This document shows positions 51,301 to 61,950 of a DNA stretch of 64,000 nt, piece after piece. The notes beneath the pieces are model-generated. The model was given only the letters and a program-made list of their open reading frames with translations, had not been told where the DNA came from and made no database searches. Every line of letters begins with the position of its first letter. The first letter of the stretch is position 1. The position numbers and the translations under genes were made by a program. This DNA comes from Rotaria sordida (Eukaryota > Rotifera > Eurotatoria > Philodinida > Philodinidae): positions 1 to 64,000 of the forward strand of contig CAJNOL010000866.1 in assembly GCA_905250125.1 (NCBI GenBank), given 5' to 3'.

Positions 51301-54300
51301 TGTTGCTTTTCTTTTACTAATATTTAAATCTGTTGTTTTTTGTAATGTATTATTTCGTTGAATATTAGAATAATCATCAATTATATCTAATTTTGATAGA
51401 CTTAAATCTGATTCAGAAGAATTTTGTCTTTCAAAAGATGATGATGATGATGGTAGTGGTGGTAATTGTGGTGAAGATATTGATGGAAAATTTTCCATTG
51501 GAATTGTTGTTGATTTTGATAAATTTGAAAATCTTTTTGATAAACGCATTAATATATTTGATCGTTGTATATGTTGTTTTTCTTGATTTTTTATTGATGA
51601 TTCAACGGAAATTACACTATTATTATTATCACAACCATTATCATTTTTAAATACGATATTTTCAAAGACAACCATCCGTATTGATGGTTGCTTTGTCAAT
51701 GTCATTGAGCTCGACGTTTATCGTAATGAACACTCCCGACCAAAAAAAGAAGAAGAAGGCGTCTTATACTATGAGTAAGAATAGTGACTATTTTCTTCTT
51801 TCTTCTAACTCTGATGGGAGCCAAATACTGCCGTCATAAAAGAAACGAAGAGAAGAAAAAGATTTAGTATTCAGGCAGCAAAAGGAGGCGAGAGATGAGA
51901 AAAGAACGAGTATTTGTCCAAGTTGTTATTCATCGTCATTCTTCTCCTCCTTCGTCTTTCTTTCCGTACAGTTCATTACAATTTTTTTTCTTCGTCTTAT
52001 TCTTCTTTTTTTTTTTTTTTGTATATGATGATGAAGGAAGGAAGCAAATACGACAGTAGCGACACACAATTAAATAGACAACATGAAATGCTTAGTACTA
52101 ATTACTAAAATAGATCATAAAAAAAGAAATCTAATTTTTACCTTGTGATGATATTATTGAAATAGGTGGAGTTGTTAATGATTGTTCATTACTTGACAAT
52201 GTTGAATATCTAGAAATAATAATAATAATAATTTTCAAAAAAAAAAAAAAAAAAAAAAGAAGAAAACTCCTTTGAGATTTCAAAATCTCATGAGAATAAA
52301 ATAAATTGTAAAGGCTGTCGATTGCATGTAACAGACAGACACACATACAAAAAAAATTACAATTTTTACCTGATCGGTCTTTTAACAATCATATGAATAT
52401 CTGGTGATTGCATGGAATTTTGAGAAATAATTTGATAAACATCATTAGAATTTAAATTAGTTAATCTTTTTCCATTCCATTCAAGAACTTGATCACCTTT
52501 AACAAAAAAATCTAATATAAAATCTTTATTTTTATTTTCTAACTTATATATACCTATTTGTAATTGTCCACAATTATCAGCTATACTACCTGGTGTAATT
52601 TTAATTATTTCAGAAATCATTGTAATAGTTCCATCTTCATTTTCTTGACAAATACCACCTTGTATTTTTAAACCTAATGCAGTAAATATATCTCCTTTAA
52701 TAATTTTTCCTTGTTGATATTCATCACATATTGTTGATGTCCATGTATTATTTTTAAGATGAACATAACCAATTTTTTCTGTACGATTTTCACTTAAACG
52801 CCAAGTTGTTGTTGGCTAAAAATAATTGAAAATGTCTTGGTTTTTTTTTGTGGCTTAATAATTAATACGAATAAGAAATAAAATTTTCACAACAAAAAAA
52901 TGACAAGACAAGACGATAAATAAATAGCCATGAATATTTTTTGATATAATAAAAACAAAAAACCTTTTTAAATGGATCAATTGATAGAACATTAAGTATT
53001 GTACTTGAACTAGCTGTATCAATTCCTGAATCTTTTAATGTTGTTTCATGTCCAAGATCTTTATCTTCAAATGAATGATATTGAAATTCTTTTAAATCTT
53101 TTTGTGGATTATTATGTGTTGAACGTGATAATGGTAATGATGAAAGAATATCTTCATCATTTTTATTCACTAGACAAAAATAAGGTAATAAACATAAATA
53201 CATACAAACAATAGGAATAACTACAACTAGAAGAAGAAGAAGAAGAAGAAGAAGGCATAAATCATAATAATATAACAGGGAAAGGAAATATTGGATATGC
53301 ATGCATTTTAAAAAATAAATTATTATAAATATGCACCGTTGTTAAAAAATTTTCCAATTTAGCTGCTAGAATTTCTTCTTTTTGCCAAGTATCATTTGTC
53401 AATATAGTTCCTAGAAAATATTTTTTTGTTGATTTTGAAAAGTTTCTCAAAGCATTTTATCTTCTTCTTCTTCTAGATGTAATATTAATTAAAAGAAGTT
53501 CTATTACTTACCACGTGATACAGATTCATTATCATCAATAACTGAAGCTGAATCTGGTGATGAAACAGCATCATCATCATCTTGTTCTGAACTTGAATCT
53601 TCTTTTGATTCTTTTTGTTGTTGACGTCTAATATGTGTCGTTGGAAGTATTCGTTTACGTTGTTGTATTATATTTTGATGTAATTTTTTATTAGCACCAT
53701 TTTTATTTATTTTAATATCATCATCTTCTTTTTCATTTGTATCAAATGGTTGTGATAATATATAATCTGATACATATTGTTTTGATATATTTTTTGTATT
53801 ATCATCATTTATATTATTTGTATTAATTGATGTTGTTGTTAATTGTGATACAGAATTTGTTGTTGGAATTAATTTTAATGAAGAAAAATAACTTTCTTGT
53901 TTTTGTCGACATATATTACAAAGCCAAAATGTCTAAAATAAAAAAAATAAAATAAAATTTTATTTTAATTTAATAAAATAAAATAAAAACCTTATTATAT
54001 TGATGTCCTTTTAGTCGTACACCACATCGTACACAAAGACGTTTTTTACATATTGAACATTGACGTACTGATTGTTCATCAACAAATTTCGTTTTTTTAC
54101 ATATTTCACAACAAACACCTGATTCATTTGATGAATTTTCATGAGGATGTGTTTTAGTCTGTTGTGAATATCGACGACCAGCCATAGCAACTGGTGCTGA
54201 ATAATCATCCATACGTGATCTTAAATAAATCAATAGATAAATAAATAAATATATTGTTTATTTATTTGTTTTTACTGTATAGCCACAGCATCTCGTTCTT

Positions 54301-54385
54301 CTTCAGCTTTTTGTCGATTAATAACAGCTTCAATTATTTTTCTTTCATCTTCAGTTAAATGACTTAAATCAGGTGATATATCCAT
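45365..54385 (-). CDS. RIMS: RIM active-zone scaffold (Rab3-interacting molecule)
   Basis: A complete RIM/UNC-10 ortholog, 1286 residues, ATG at 54385 and TGA at 45365. RIM organises synaptic vesicle docking and calcium channels at presynaptic active zones. Domains: Rab-binding helix (PDLSHLTEDERKIIEAVINR, residues 5-24), an eight-Cys FYVE-like zinc finger (about 60-125), PDZ (about 330-450, with DQVLEWNGKRL and MIVKRPIR), C2A (about 483-625), a long Ser-rich linker with the RIM box KKRRPSMSSKALVILGLSKK, and C2B (about 1115-1250, with APYVKVYLLDGKTC and VWGDYGKLDRKVFMGV). Exons: 54385-54276, 54219-53991, 53932-53512, 53169-52964, 52815-52554, 52496-52370, 52209-52142, 50938-50892, 50839-50715, 50152-49996, 49934-49796, 49733-49661, 49581-49508, 49455-48919, 47889-47763, 47704-47328, 47239-47050, 46135-45921, 45857-45718, 45651-45422, 45371-45365. 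Phases agree throughout. Confidence 0.93.
47890..48918. other. 1 kb RIM intron with inverted motifs
   Basis: It contains GGCGGACATTTCGCA (about 47958) and its partial inverse TGCGAAATGTCTC (about 48120), and a small hairpin TATCGCGG/CCGCGATA (48281-48324). A decayed inserted element is possible. No exon is seen. Confidence 0.35.
51019..51705 (-). CDS. Nested intronless ORF within a RIM intron
   Basis: A 228-residue ORF from ATG at 51705 to TAA at 51019, on the same strand as RIM and inside the 1.2 kb intron between its PDZ and C2A exons. It is Ser/Thr-rich with basic patches (RLSKRFSNLSKS, FYSRFSLRRSTLK). A Cys cluster (FSCCLHCF, about residue 197) could be palmitoylated. It has no phase-compatible acceptor near the start and ends in its own stop. 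It therefore looks like a nested gene or an alternative RIM transcript with its own start and polyadenylation. I do not recognise the family. A CTT-rich tract lies near its upstream flank. Confidence 0.5.
   Translation of the reverse strand: MTLTKQPSIRMVVFENIVFKNDNGCDNNNSVISVESSIKNQEKQHIQRSNILMRLSKRFSNLSKSTTIPMENFPSISSPQLPPLPSSSSSFERQNSSESDLSLSKLDIIDDYSNIQRNNTLQKTTDLNISKRKATFPTSQQLTESFQNFYSRFSLRRSTLKTNSSLSSNTIIQTASSSSTIDSNQRLTQHFSTPNRKSIFSCCLHCFSIRHESSTDMNIPRHRSFLSR
53337..53410 (-). other. Exon-like segment in the RIM gene that breaks phase
   Basis: Between RIM exons 3 and 4 lies a 74-base open stretch with a good acceptor (TATTTTCTAG) and a weak donor (GTGCAT), reading GTILTNDTWQKEEILAAK. 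It enters in phase 1 but leaves in phase 0, so including it would shift the frame of the PDZ and C2 domains. Skipping it keeps the frame. It may be a pseudo-exon or a regulated poison exon. Confidence 0.35.
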
Positions 54386-55126
54386 TTGAATTTTAGATTT
54401 TTATTAATAAATAATAATAATAGATATCCATCTTTTTAAGGAGCCTAACAAGAAAAAAAAAAACAAATAACAATACATGAATAATATTATTTTTTTGAAT
54501 TGAATAAAAATATATAGATTTTCTTTTTTTTCGTGCTTTACCGTAACCCCATTGAATCAATAGGGTAATCGTGTTCGATGCCAGTGTGACAGTTAGTTTT
54601 TATTATTATTATTATTATTGTTGTTGTTTTTTTTTCTTCTGTAAATTAGCTCCCGTTCTTCAATTTAGGACACCATGTGATCTAAAAAACAAAAATGCAA
54701 AGAAGACAACAACTTTGTTGAATACTAGTTAAATCTCCGGAGATCTGCAATCAGTATGTATTTGACATTGAAAGTGCAAAGGCTTCACTAGCCATGCTCA
54801 GCGCTCCGCTTCCTGTTCTTGTCTTTGCCTTTGCGTTCGCCCGCTCGTTTATGTTGCATGCTATCTTTAATTTGATTGGTTTAAGAAACCTGATCTTTTG
54901 CCATAATGATATTTTTTTTATCCTCCTTTATTATTTATAATTTATTTTATATAAAAAACAAAATTTTATTTTATAAAAGAAAATAATTATTTAAAAATTA
55001 ATTTTAAATTTTTGAAAAAGAAAATTTTCTTTATTTGAATTAATTGTTTCTATGACAACTAATAGTTTAATGGTATGAAAAGAAGGATTTATGTTTTGGC
55101 TTCTTTTTTTTTTGGATGATTAAAAC
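54386..55126. other. Divergent promoter region between RIM and the 55.1 kb gene
   Basis: About 740 bp separate the two starts on opposite strands, so they may share a bidirectional promoter. A relatively GC-rich patch (GCTCCGCTTCCTGTTCTTGTC and following, about 54800-54850) stands out in the AT-rich background. Confidence 0.4.
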
Positions 55127-56960
55127 ATGTCGATTCGCCCCGAGAGAAGTCAAAGTGAAAGACGAAGTTTATCTGCATTAGGTTCTGATCCATATTGTGA
55201 ATTAGCTAGACGAAAACATCTTGATAAAGAATTAGAAGCAATTCGCGCTAGTTCACGTTTAATTTGGTCAAGACCAGATACAGCATTAACAACTCATGGT
55301 CATTATTATGGTGATCCTGAACAAGTTGAACGTACTTTATCAAGACCAACATCAGCTGGTCGACATCATAATCCACATCCGAAATTGTAAAATAATTTTA
55401 TTCGTTAAGCTTTTTTTTTTTTTTCTTTTTATTTGTACATATATTATTTTAATATAGAGTTTTTATGAGAACAGGAATGAGAGAAATTCCTAATGCTTAT
55501 GGTGCACGATCGGCTCATGTTACATCACATGAACGTAATTTTTAATGTTATATATAAAGAAATAACTATTATAATATTTTATATTTATTTTTAAAGAAAT
55601 AACTCATAAAAAGCCAATAATTCCTAATTATTTGGATGAAATTCAAGATTTAACACCTTTTGAACGGCAAGGTGCTAATGCTTTTTTAAAATTGGCTAAT
55701 GTAGATTCAAAAATGAATGTTATACAAGCAATAAAAAATTATCGCATTTTAATGACAAATGAATATGAATGTCCACCTATTGGCGTAAAACAAAAAAAAA
55801 GACTTTTAATGTATTTTTTTTATGTATGTCATATAAATTTTTTATAGGCTTCAACAATATGTCGACAAGATGGAAGTCGAACTGAATATTATCCATCTAT
55901 GGATCGATTTCGTCAAGCAATAAGAGATGATAAAGGTATTATATCATTATTTTTCTTAAACATTTATATATAAATATGATATTTGAGAATATAAACAAAA
56001 ATTATATAATAAAGTCAATTAGATAATATATCTCTTGAGATTTTCTCATTTTTTTTGAATATAGAAATTAAAGTGATGGAAAAAAGTTTCGAAACAACGA
56101 TTTTTTTCATAATGTTAAGCATGTAGTTCCAATCCAAATAGTGATTTTGATAGCCAATGGAGTTTTCTATCTAATACACTTTTTAGTAAGATTTTACAGA
56201 TGAACAATGATGGCAAGACTTCTAAAAAACCGAACACGGTATTTTTCAAGTTCTAGAAGAATTTGTCAAAGCTATTTTTGAACGGTGCCATCTTAAAGTG
56301 CATAAAATTCTGAATAAAATGAGGGCTCGCTAAGTTTTCTACGATCTTCTCATAAAAAGTTACACGCATCACAAAAATCATGAAAAAATCGACTAAAAAA
56401 CGCCATTTTCATGATTTTTGTAATGCTTGTAACTTTTTACGAGAAGTTCGTAGAAAATTCGACGATTCCTCATTTTGTTCAGAATTTTGTGCTCTTTAAA
56501 ATGACACCATTCAAAAATAGCTCTGGCAAAGTCTTCTAGAACTTGAAAAATACCATGCTGAGGCTATTAAAATCACTATTTAAATTGAAGCTACATGCTT
56601 AACATTATGAAAAAAATCGTTGTTTCTAAACTTTTTTTCCATCACTTTAATACTTCCGATTTTTTTTTTCTAATATTCTTTATAGAATTTGATGCTATTA
56701 ATAAAGTTCTTGAAAATCCTGAAACTGAAATTAAAATAACGAATAATGAACAATCTACACATTGTTTACAACAACAACCACCAATTCTTACACATAATGT
56801 TCATCATTCAAATCGTCGTCAAGTTCATTTTCAACGTCGTAGTCATAGTCATCCAAAATGTCCATGGCCATTAGCACGTCGTCCATATCGTGGTGATTAT
56901 TCTATTCATAGTGATTGGCATCCACGTTTACCTCATCATCGTTTAACATGTCTATGTTAA
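55127..56960 (+). CDS. Unknown five-exon protein
   Basis: Exons 55127-55386, 55458-55534, 55597-55784, 55848-55935 and 56686-56960 join in frame to 295 residues. The N terminus is basic and Ser-rich (MSIRPERSQSERRSLSALGS). A charged helix-like stretch follows (ELARRKHLDKELEAIRAS), then RPTSAGRHH, then a likely folded part around LTPFERQGANAFLKLANV. The C terminus is His/Arg/Pro-rich (HHSNRRQVHFQRRSHSHPK). It has no signal peptide or membrane helix. I do not recognise the family; basic SRPTSAG-type segments occur in some ciliary or microtubule proteins, but that is only a hint. The fourth intron hosts a 583-bp foldback element, and the last 59 coding bases overlap the deacetylase gene on the other strand. 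Confidence 0.7.
56068..56650. mobile_element. Tc1/mariner- or piggyBac-like foldback MITE in an intron
   Basis: The ends AAGTGATGGAAAAAAGTTTC and its inverse are flanked on both sides by TTAA (56068-56071 and 56647-56650), which also contains TA. The arms pair nearly to the centre near 56370 (CATGATTTTTGTGATGCGTG region). No ORF. The terminal sequence resembles Tc1-type ends, with TA as target; TTAA would fit piggyBac but the terminal bases do not. Confidence 0.75.
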
Positions 56961-57873
56961 TAAGATTTTCTTTTAATATATCATCATAAATACATAATTG
57001 AATATTATATTTTTGAAATAAATCTTTTAATTCTATACTTGATAAAATATTAAATTCATATTGTCGTTCAATTGATTGAGAAAATTCATCAGTTTGTCCT
57101 ATACCACAACCACCTATATATGGTTGACTTGGATAACCAGGATGACACATAAATTCAATAAGAATATTTTTATTATTATTAGAAATTTTTTTAAATAATT
57201 GAAAACATTTTTCAATATTATTTATTGTTAATTCTTTACCCATAATTGTTATACCAAAAAAATATTTTGTATATAAAATTGAATATTTATTTAAAATATT
57301 CATAGCTAATTTTGTTTGATAAATTATATTTTTATAAAATAAATTATCTATATCATTATTTATTATCATTTGATCATATGGTGTACGTACATATTTTATT
57401 TCATATTGTTTAGCTAATTGTACTATAATTTCAATAATCATTGGATGTATATGTATATGTTGATGTCCATCAATATGTTTTGGTAATTGACCATTTGTTA
57501 ATTCTTTATATTTATTTAATTGATTTATTAATTCATATTTAATATGTTCTTGTTCTATATTACCTTTATCTAATTCATCACGTAAACCAAATTTTCCATG
57601 CATTATACCATTTATATTAATTAAAGATTTGATTTTTAATAAATTCTTTGTTATAGGTCGACCTTCAGTTAAATTAAAATGTATACCCATTGGTAGATTA
57701 TATTGTTTTGCATATAGACATGCTTGATAAGCATTATCACCATTAACAAGAAGACTTGTTGATGAAATAGATTTTTGTTTAAATAAATCAATAATTGCTT
57801 TATCACGTTTTGGACAATAACCAAAATCATCTGCATTTATAATCATATACATCATATTATGTGATATTGACAT
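56902..57873 (-). CDS. YdjC/ChbG-type carbohydrate deacetylase
   Basis: A 323-residue protein of the YdjC family, metal-dependent deacetylases acting on acetylated chito-oligosaccharides. Visible signatures: NADDFGYCPKRDKAI near the N terminus (metal-binding Asp), MGIHFNLTEGRPI, HIDGHQHIHIHP (His metal ligands) and CHPGYPSQP near the C terminus. I chose the ATG at 57873; the frame stays open upstream to about 57942 but only from a TTG, so a 5' exon joined at the acceptor TTACACCAG near 57903 is possible. Length fits the family (about 250-320). Animals carry YDJC homologues, so transfer is not required. The stop TAG lies inside the convergent gene. Confidence 0.88.
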   Translation of the reverse strand: MSISHNMMYMIINADDFGYCPKRDKAIIDLFKQKSISSTSLLVNGDNAYQACLYAKQYNLPMGIHFNLTEGRPITKNLLKIKSLININGIMHGKFGLRDELDKGNIEQEHIKYELINQLNKYKELTNGQLPKHIDGHQHIHIHPMIIEIIVQLAKQYEIKYVRTPYDQMIINNDIDNLFYKNIIYQTKLAMNILNKYSILYTKYFFGITIMGKELTINNIEKCFQLFKKISNNNKNILIEFMCHPGYPSQPYIGGCGIGQTDEFSQSIERQYEFNILSSIELKDLFQKYNIQLCIYDDILKENLINIDMLNDDEVNVDANHYE

Positions 57874-58133
57874 TGAGATACAAAAAACAATAGCAACAGC
57901 TGGTGTAAGTGAATGAAAGAAAAAAAAAAGAAATGATTTCAATCATGTCGCTAAGATAAAAAAGAAAAAGAATAGTTTCGTAAAATAGTAAATAAATTTC
58001 ATCTGAAATGTTTTGTTTTTTTTTATTTAATGTATTATTGTTAAACTCATATATTCAGATCAAAACAATTTTTCACAATATTGTATACTTGATTTTCTTC
58101 TATTTTCGGCTTCATATTATTTTTTTTTAATCT

Positions 58134-58775
58134 TTACTCTAGTGGAGTAACCAGGAAATTAAAGATCCTATGTAAAAATTTTTTGCTAATTTCACGATTA
58201 AAAATGTTACAATTTTGATCATGAAAACACGTTTTCAAATTCTAACAATCTTTCATATCTTGCTTAGTTTCACTCGTCTGAAGAGAAAAGTCCAGATAAT
58301 TAATTCAATATTGGATGTACTTAAGATGCTTCAGAAAGCATTGTTATCACTATAAATATTTCGTAATAGATAGAAAAACCAACGAGGAAGTATAATATAG
58401 TTTTTTATTTTGTCGATATCTCGAAACTGAAACTATTTATGACTTTACTTGCTACAATTTTGCATTCTTATGTATACTAGAAATATATTTCATAGTTGAC
58501 AGAAATGATAAGACTATTATTAGGTCAAAATCTGGGATATCGACAAAGTAAAAAAAAATATTGTACTCTATAATTTGTTTCGCTATCAATTACGAAATAT
58601 TTTTAGTGATAATAATGTTATCTTAAATATCTTATTCGAAAGTGCAGCCAATATTGAATTGATTATTTGGATTTTTCTCCTCCGACGAGTAAAACATAGC
58701 AAGATATTGATTATTGAATAAAAATTTCATCATATTGGCAGTGAATAACAATGTATGAAAAATCCTGAGGAGTAA
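58134..58775. mobile_element. Foldback element, about 640 bp
   Basis: Long imperfect inverted arms: TTTCATATCTTGCTTAGTTT (about 58251) mirrors AAACATAGCAAGATATTGAT (about 58690). ATATTTCGTAATAGATAG mirrors CTATCAATTACGAAATAT, and TTGTCGATATCTCG mirrors its inverse nearer the centre. The outer ends are less certain. No ORF. Confidence 0.6.
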
Positions 58776-58904
58776 TATACTCATTAGCTTGAACTATAGA
58801 AAGACAAATTATACGAACTAATATAATTGAATTATCCCCTTCCTCTTAACTTAGTATATCAGCTGACATATTTAACACAGATGAATCAGTCATATTTTTC
58901 ATAT

Positions 58905-59865
58905 TACACGGTTGGAAAAAATATTATTCCAGGGGGGTAACGCTATAATTTCAAATAGAAGACATAATAAATTTTATATCAAATGAAAGCTCGTTAAAAA
59001 TGGGGTTTATTGGTATTAAATAGTGAGGGTTATGAAAACCTTTTAATGTCGAGCTTAATAAATTTTCAGAAATTTTATACTTTTTTTGGGATGGAAAATT
59101 AAAGTACTAGTGATTCAAGAATGGAGTAAAATGTTTTTCTTGAATATTTTTACACGGTTCGATAGAGCTCGTCGAGCTCTATAAAACTGTATACATTAAC
59201 AAAATTTTAAGACACCTTTTTTGCGATAAAAAATTCAAAAAACTATTTGGAAAATCTTAGAAAATATGAAAAAAATTCATATTTTTCATGTGGAAGAACA
59301 ACACTTACTTTTTCAATAAAAGTAGCTTTTTTCATTGTTTTCACTCCGTCAGGCGTTTCGAAACATACTCATTAGACGCAGCTTTTCACACTGCATCGAA
59401 CGAGTATATTTCGAGACGTCTGAGGTAGTAAAAACAACGAAAAAAGCTACTTTTATTGAAAAATTGAGCGTGTTTCTTCAATTTGAAAAAAAAAAGAGTT
59501 TTTAAATGTTTTTGAGGTTTCCCGAGTAGTTTTTTGAACTTTTTATCTCAAAAAGATGCCTCAAAAATTTTTTAACATGCACAGTTTTGTAGAGCTCAAC
59601 GAGGTCTATCAAACCATGTAAAAATATTCAAGAAAAAAAATTGACTTCATTTTTGAATCAGGGGCACCTTGATTTTCCACCCCAAAAAAATATAAAATTT
59701 CTGAAAACTTCTTAAGTTTGACATTAGAAAGTTTTTACAAGCCTCACTATTTAGTATCAATAAACCCCATTTTTGACGAGCTTTCATTTGATATAAAATT
59801 CATTATGTCTTCTATTTGAAATTATAGCGTTACCCCCCTGGAATAATATTTTTTCCAACCGTGTA
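58905..59865. mobile_element. 961-bp near-complete palindromic MITE with TA ends
   Basis: The left end TACACGGTTGGAAAAAATAT and the right end are exact inverses for 40 bp or more (including ATTCCAGGGGGGTAACGC), with TA at both borders. The arms pair with mismatches along the whole length to a centre near 59385, so the element is a giant hairpin. It has no ORF. TA borders suggest a mariner-type transposase acted in trans. Confidence 0.8.
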
Positions 59866-59977
59866 GATCTAGATTCTATTAGCGAAAAACTTAGCTTAGC
59901 TCAACTCAATAGCGTAAAAGAGGAACTCATATCAATACACAATGGCATGTAGCTCGAGTGAGAAATTTAAAATATCG

Positions 59978-60880
59978 CATGTGGAAAAATGAATGCAACA
60001 TTTAACGATATATAATGAGTTAGTTACCATTAAAATGGCAATCACACGTGAAAAATCTAACGCCTTAAAACGAATTTTCCAAATCTAACAAAAATTCATG
60101 AAAATTTTCTTCGTGAAACTTCATTAATTTGCCTTTTAAGGCAACTTTTGGTCTTAACTAGAGCAATTATTTTGCTAAAATTTTTCTTTTTTTATCATGT
60201 GGAGCAGAAATGATGATGTACGAAATACAAAATTACATTTCTTTAGATATAAAACCCATAATAAACTTTGAAAGAGGATTATCTTTGTCTAGGATTGATT
60301 CAAGTGGTTTTTCTAACGATTAATACAAAGTTGAGATTTCTCTAAAGGAGAGTTTTACTTAATCTGATAAAAAGCTTTTGATATCTGGATTGATATAGTT
60401 CATTGATACACTTGATATTTCGTAAATATAAGTATTTCAAGATGATTTTTGTGTAATGTGCATAAACAAATATGTTACACACAAAAAAGAAATCATGAAT
60501 ATGGTACGCATGAAAACGATTAGTAGATTGAATGATGGATAATTAAATAACGTTCGTTAACAATTAAAATATTTCATTCATGAAAACAGTTACTAGATTT
60601 AACAAAAATCAATCAGTTAAGTTTCGTGAAAAATACAGAAATTCATGAAAACACATTAATATGTTTAACGCGTGAAAATGTATGCAACGTTTAACGATAT
60701 ATAATGAATTAGTTACAGTTGAAACGACAATTACGCGTGAAAAATCTAATCTATTTACACGAGTTTTCGGAATATAATGAAAGTTCATCAAAAATTTCGT
60801 TAATTTGTCTTTTAACGCATTTTTTTTTGCGTTAATTTTAAGGATCACTTCGTTAAATACCTTTTTATTTTCACATGGTT
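59978..60880. repeat. Pair of about 175-bp direct repeats
   Basis: GCAACATTTAACGATATATA at about 59996 and GCAACGTTTAACGATATATA at about 60682 begin copies that continue for about 160-175 bp, including CGTGAAAAATCTAA, at roughly three-quarters identity by eye. The outer borders show CATGTGGAAAA and, inverted, CATGTGAAAA. This could be an LTR-like or terminal-repeat element, or two insertions of one family. Confidence 0.5.
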
Positions 60881-61374
60881 ACCGTTCGTGCTTGATCATC
60901 TCGAATATATTGGCAATACATTTTCACCTATTGTTTTTACTGATGTCATACGCTTGACAGTGCACTATATAGTTCCATTCAAACATGAATATTTGGTTCG
61001 AACTGCTCGTTTTTGTGTACTCAAAAAGTGAGTACACTCTAGAATCGGTCAGTGTGTCCGTCCGGCCGTCCGTTTACACGATAACTTTTGAAAGGAGAGT
61101 CCGATCACAATGAAATGTTCTATACAGTTTAGTCTTAACATTATCTCGATCGAATTCGAAGATGAGAAGGATTGGCCGAGCCGTTCCTGAGTTATTGCAA
61201 AAATACTGATTTTTCCCTACGGCTTCCTATAGGAAAATCGACCTATCCCCACTTTCGTAAACCATTTTCCCTATCATAGTCAAATAAAACCTCAACTATT
61301 ATATACCATTCGATAGAGAATTTCACGAGCTACAAAATGGTATATAAAACATAAAAAAATAAGAAGGCTAGCGG
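60881..61374. other. Intergenic with a GTCCGTCC-containing repeat-like stretch
   Basis: GTGTGTCCGTCCGGCCGTCC near 61050, followed by a GATAACTTTTGAA segment, reads like a conserved interspersed repeat. No coding gene was recognised. Confidence 0.35.
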
Positions 61375-61477
61375 CGTGGGTGGGTGTGGGTGCGGGTGTG
61401 AGGGTGTGGGTGTGAGGGTGTGGGTGCGGGTGTGAGGGTGGATTGAATGAAGACCATTATACCCACACCCACACCCT
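61375..61477. repeat. Telomere-like TG/CA palindrome 5
   Basis: A G-rich arm at 61375-61441 (units GGGTGTGGGTGCGGGTGTGA) is followed after 19 bases by the C-rich arm ACCCACACCCACACCC at about 61461-61477. Same unit and orientation as the four palindromes in the first 8.2 kb. Confidence 0.75.
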
Positions 61478-61525
61478 TATACGAAATAAAGATGCGTTGG
61501 CCACTACTTTTGGTATGCCCTAAGT

Positions 61526-61950
61526 AGTTTGATTTTCTGGCCTTCTCTTGTCAAACTATGGGCGTTTTACTCGATTTATGATCTATCGGCGTAGGTTTGT
61601 TGATAAGCTAAATAATCGAATTTCAAGCTGAGATTTTGTTCATAGATGATAGGTCTTATCGTTGCTAGTAATTTACCAAAGTTTGAATCAGAACAAACGT
61701 ATCCTTATCGAGATATTCACATTTAAAGAAAAACGCTTGGTTTAGATTGTTTCACTAAAAGGCCATTTTCATGACAAGCTGATATCTCGATAAGAATACT
61801 TTCGCTTTGGCTAAAACTTTGGTGAATTACTAGTGACAATAAGTGCTATCATCTATGAGCAAAATATCAGCTCGAAATTTGATTATTTAACTTATCAACA
61901 AATCTACGTCCATAGCTCGGTAAGAGAAGGCCAAAAAACCAAACCAAAAT
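61526..61950. mobile_element. Foldback element, about 425 bp
   Basis: TTCTGGCCTTCTCTTG at about 61535 mirrors TAAGAGAAGGCCAAAAAA at 61921-61938. Inner segments such as TTTGTTGATAAGCTAAATAATC and ACTAGTAATTTACC also have inverse partners. The centre is near 61745. No ORF. Confidence 0.65.

Noticed and set aside
57874-57942. Longer N terminus for the deacetylase
   Set aside because: The extension starts at TTG, and the stretch before the first ATG looks like a poly-pyrimidine acceptor tract.
60985-61010. tRNA B-box-like GGTTCGAACTG
   Set aside because: No A-box or cloverleaf could be built around it.
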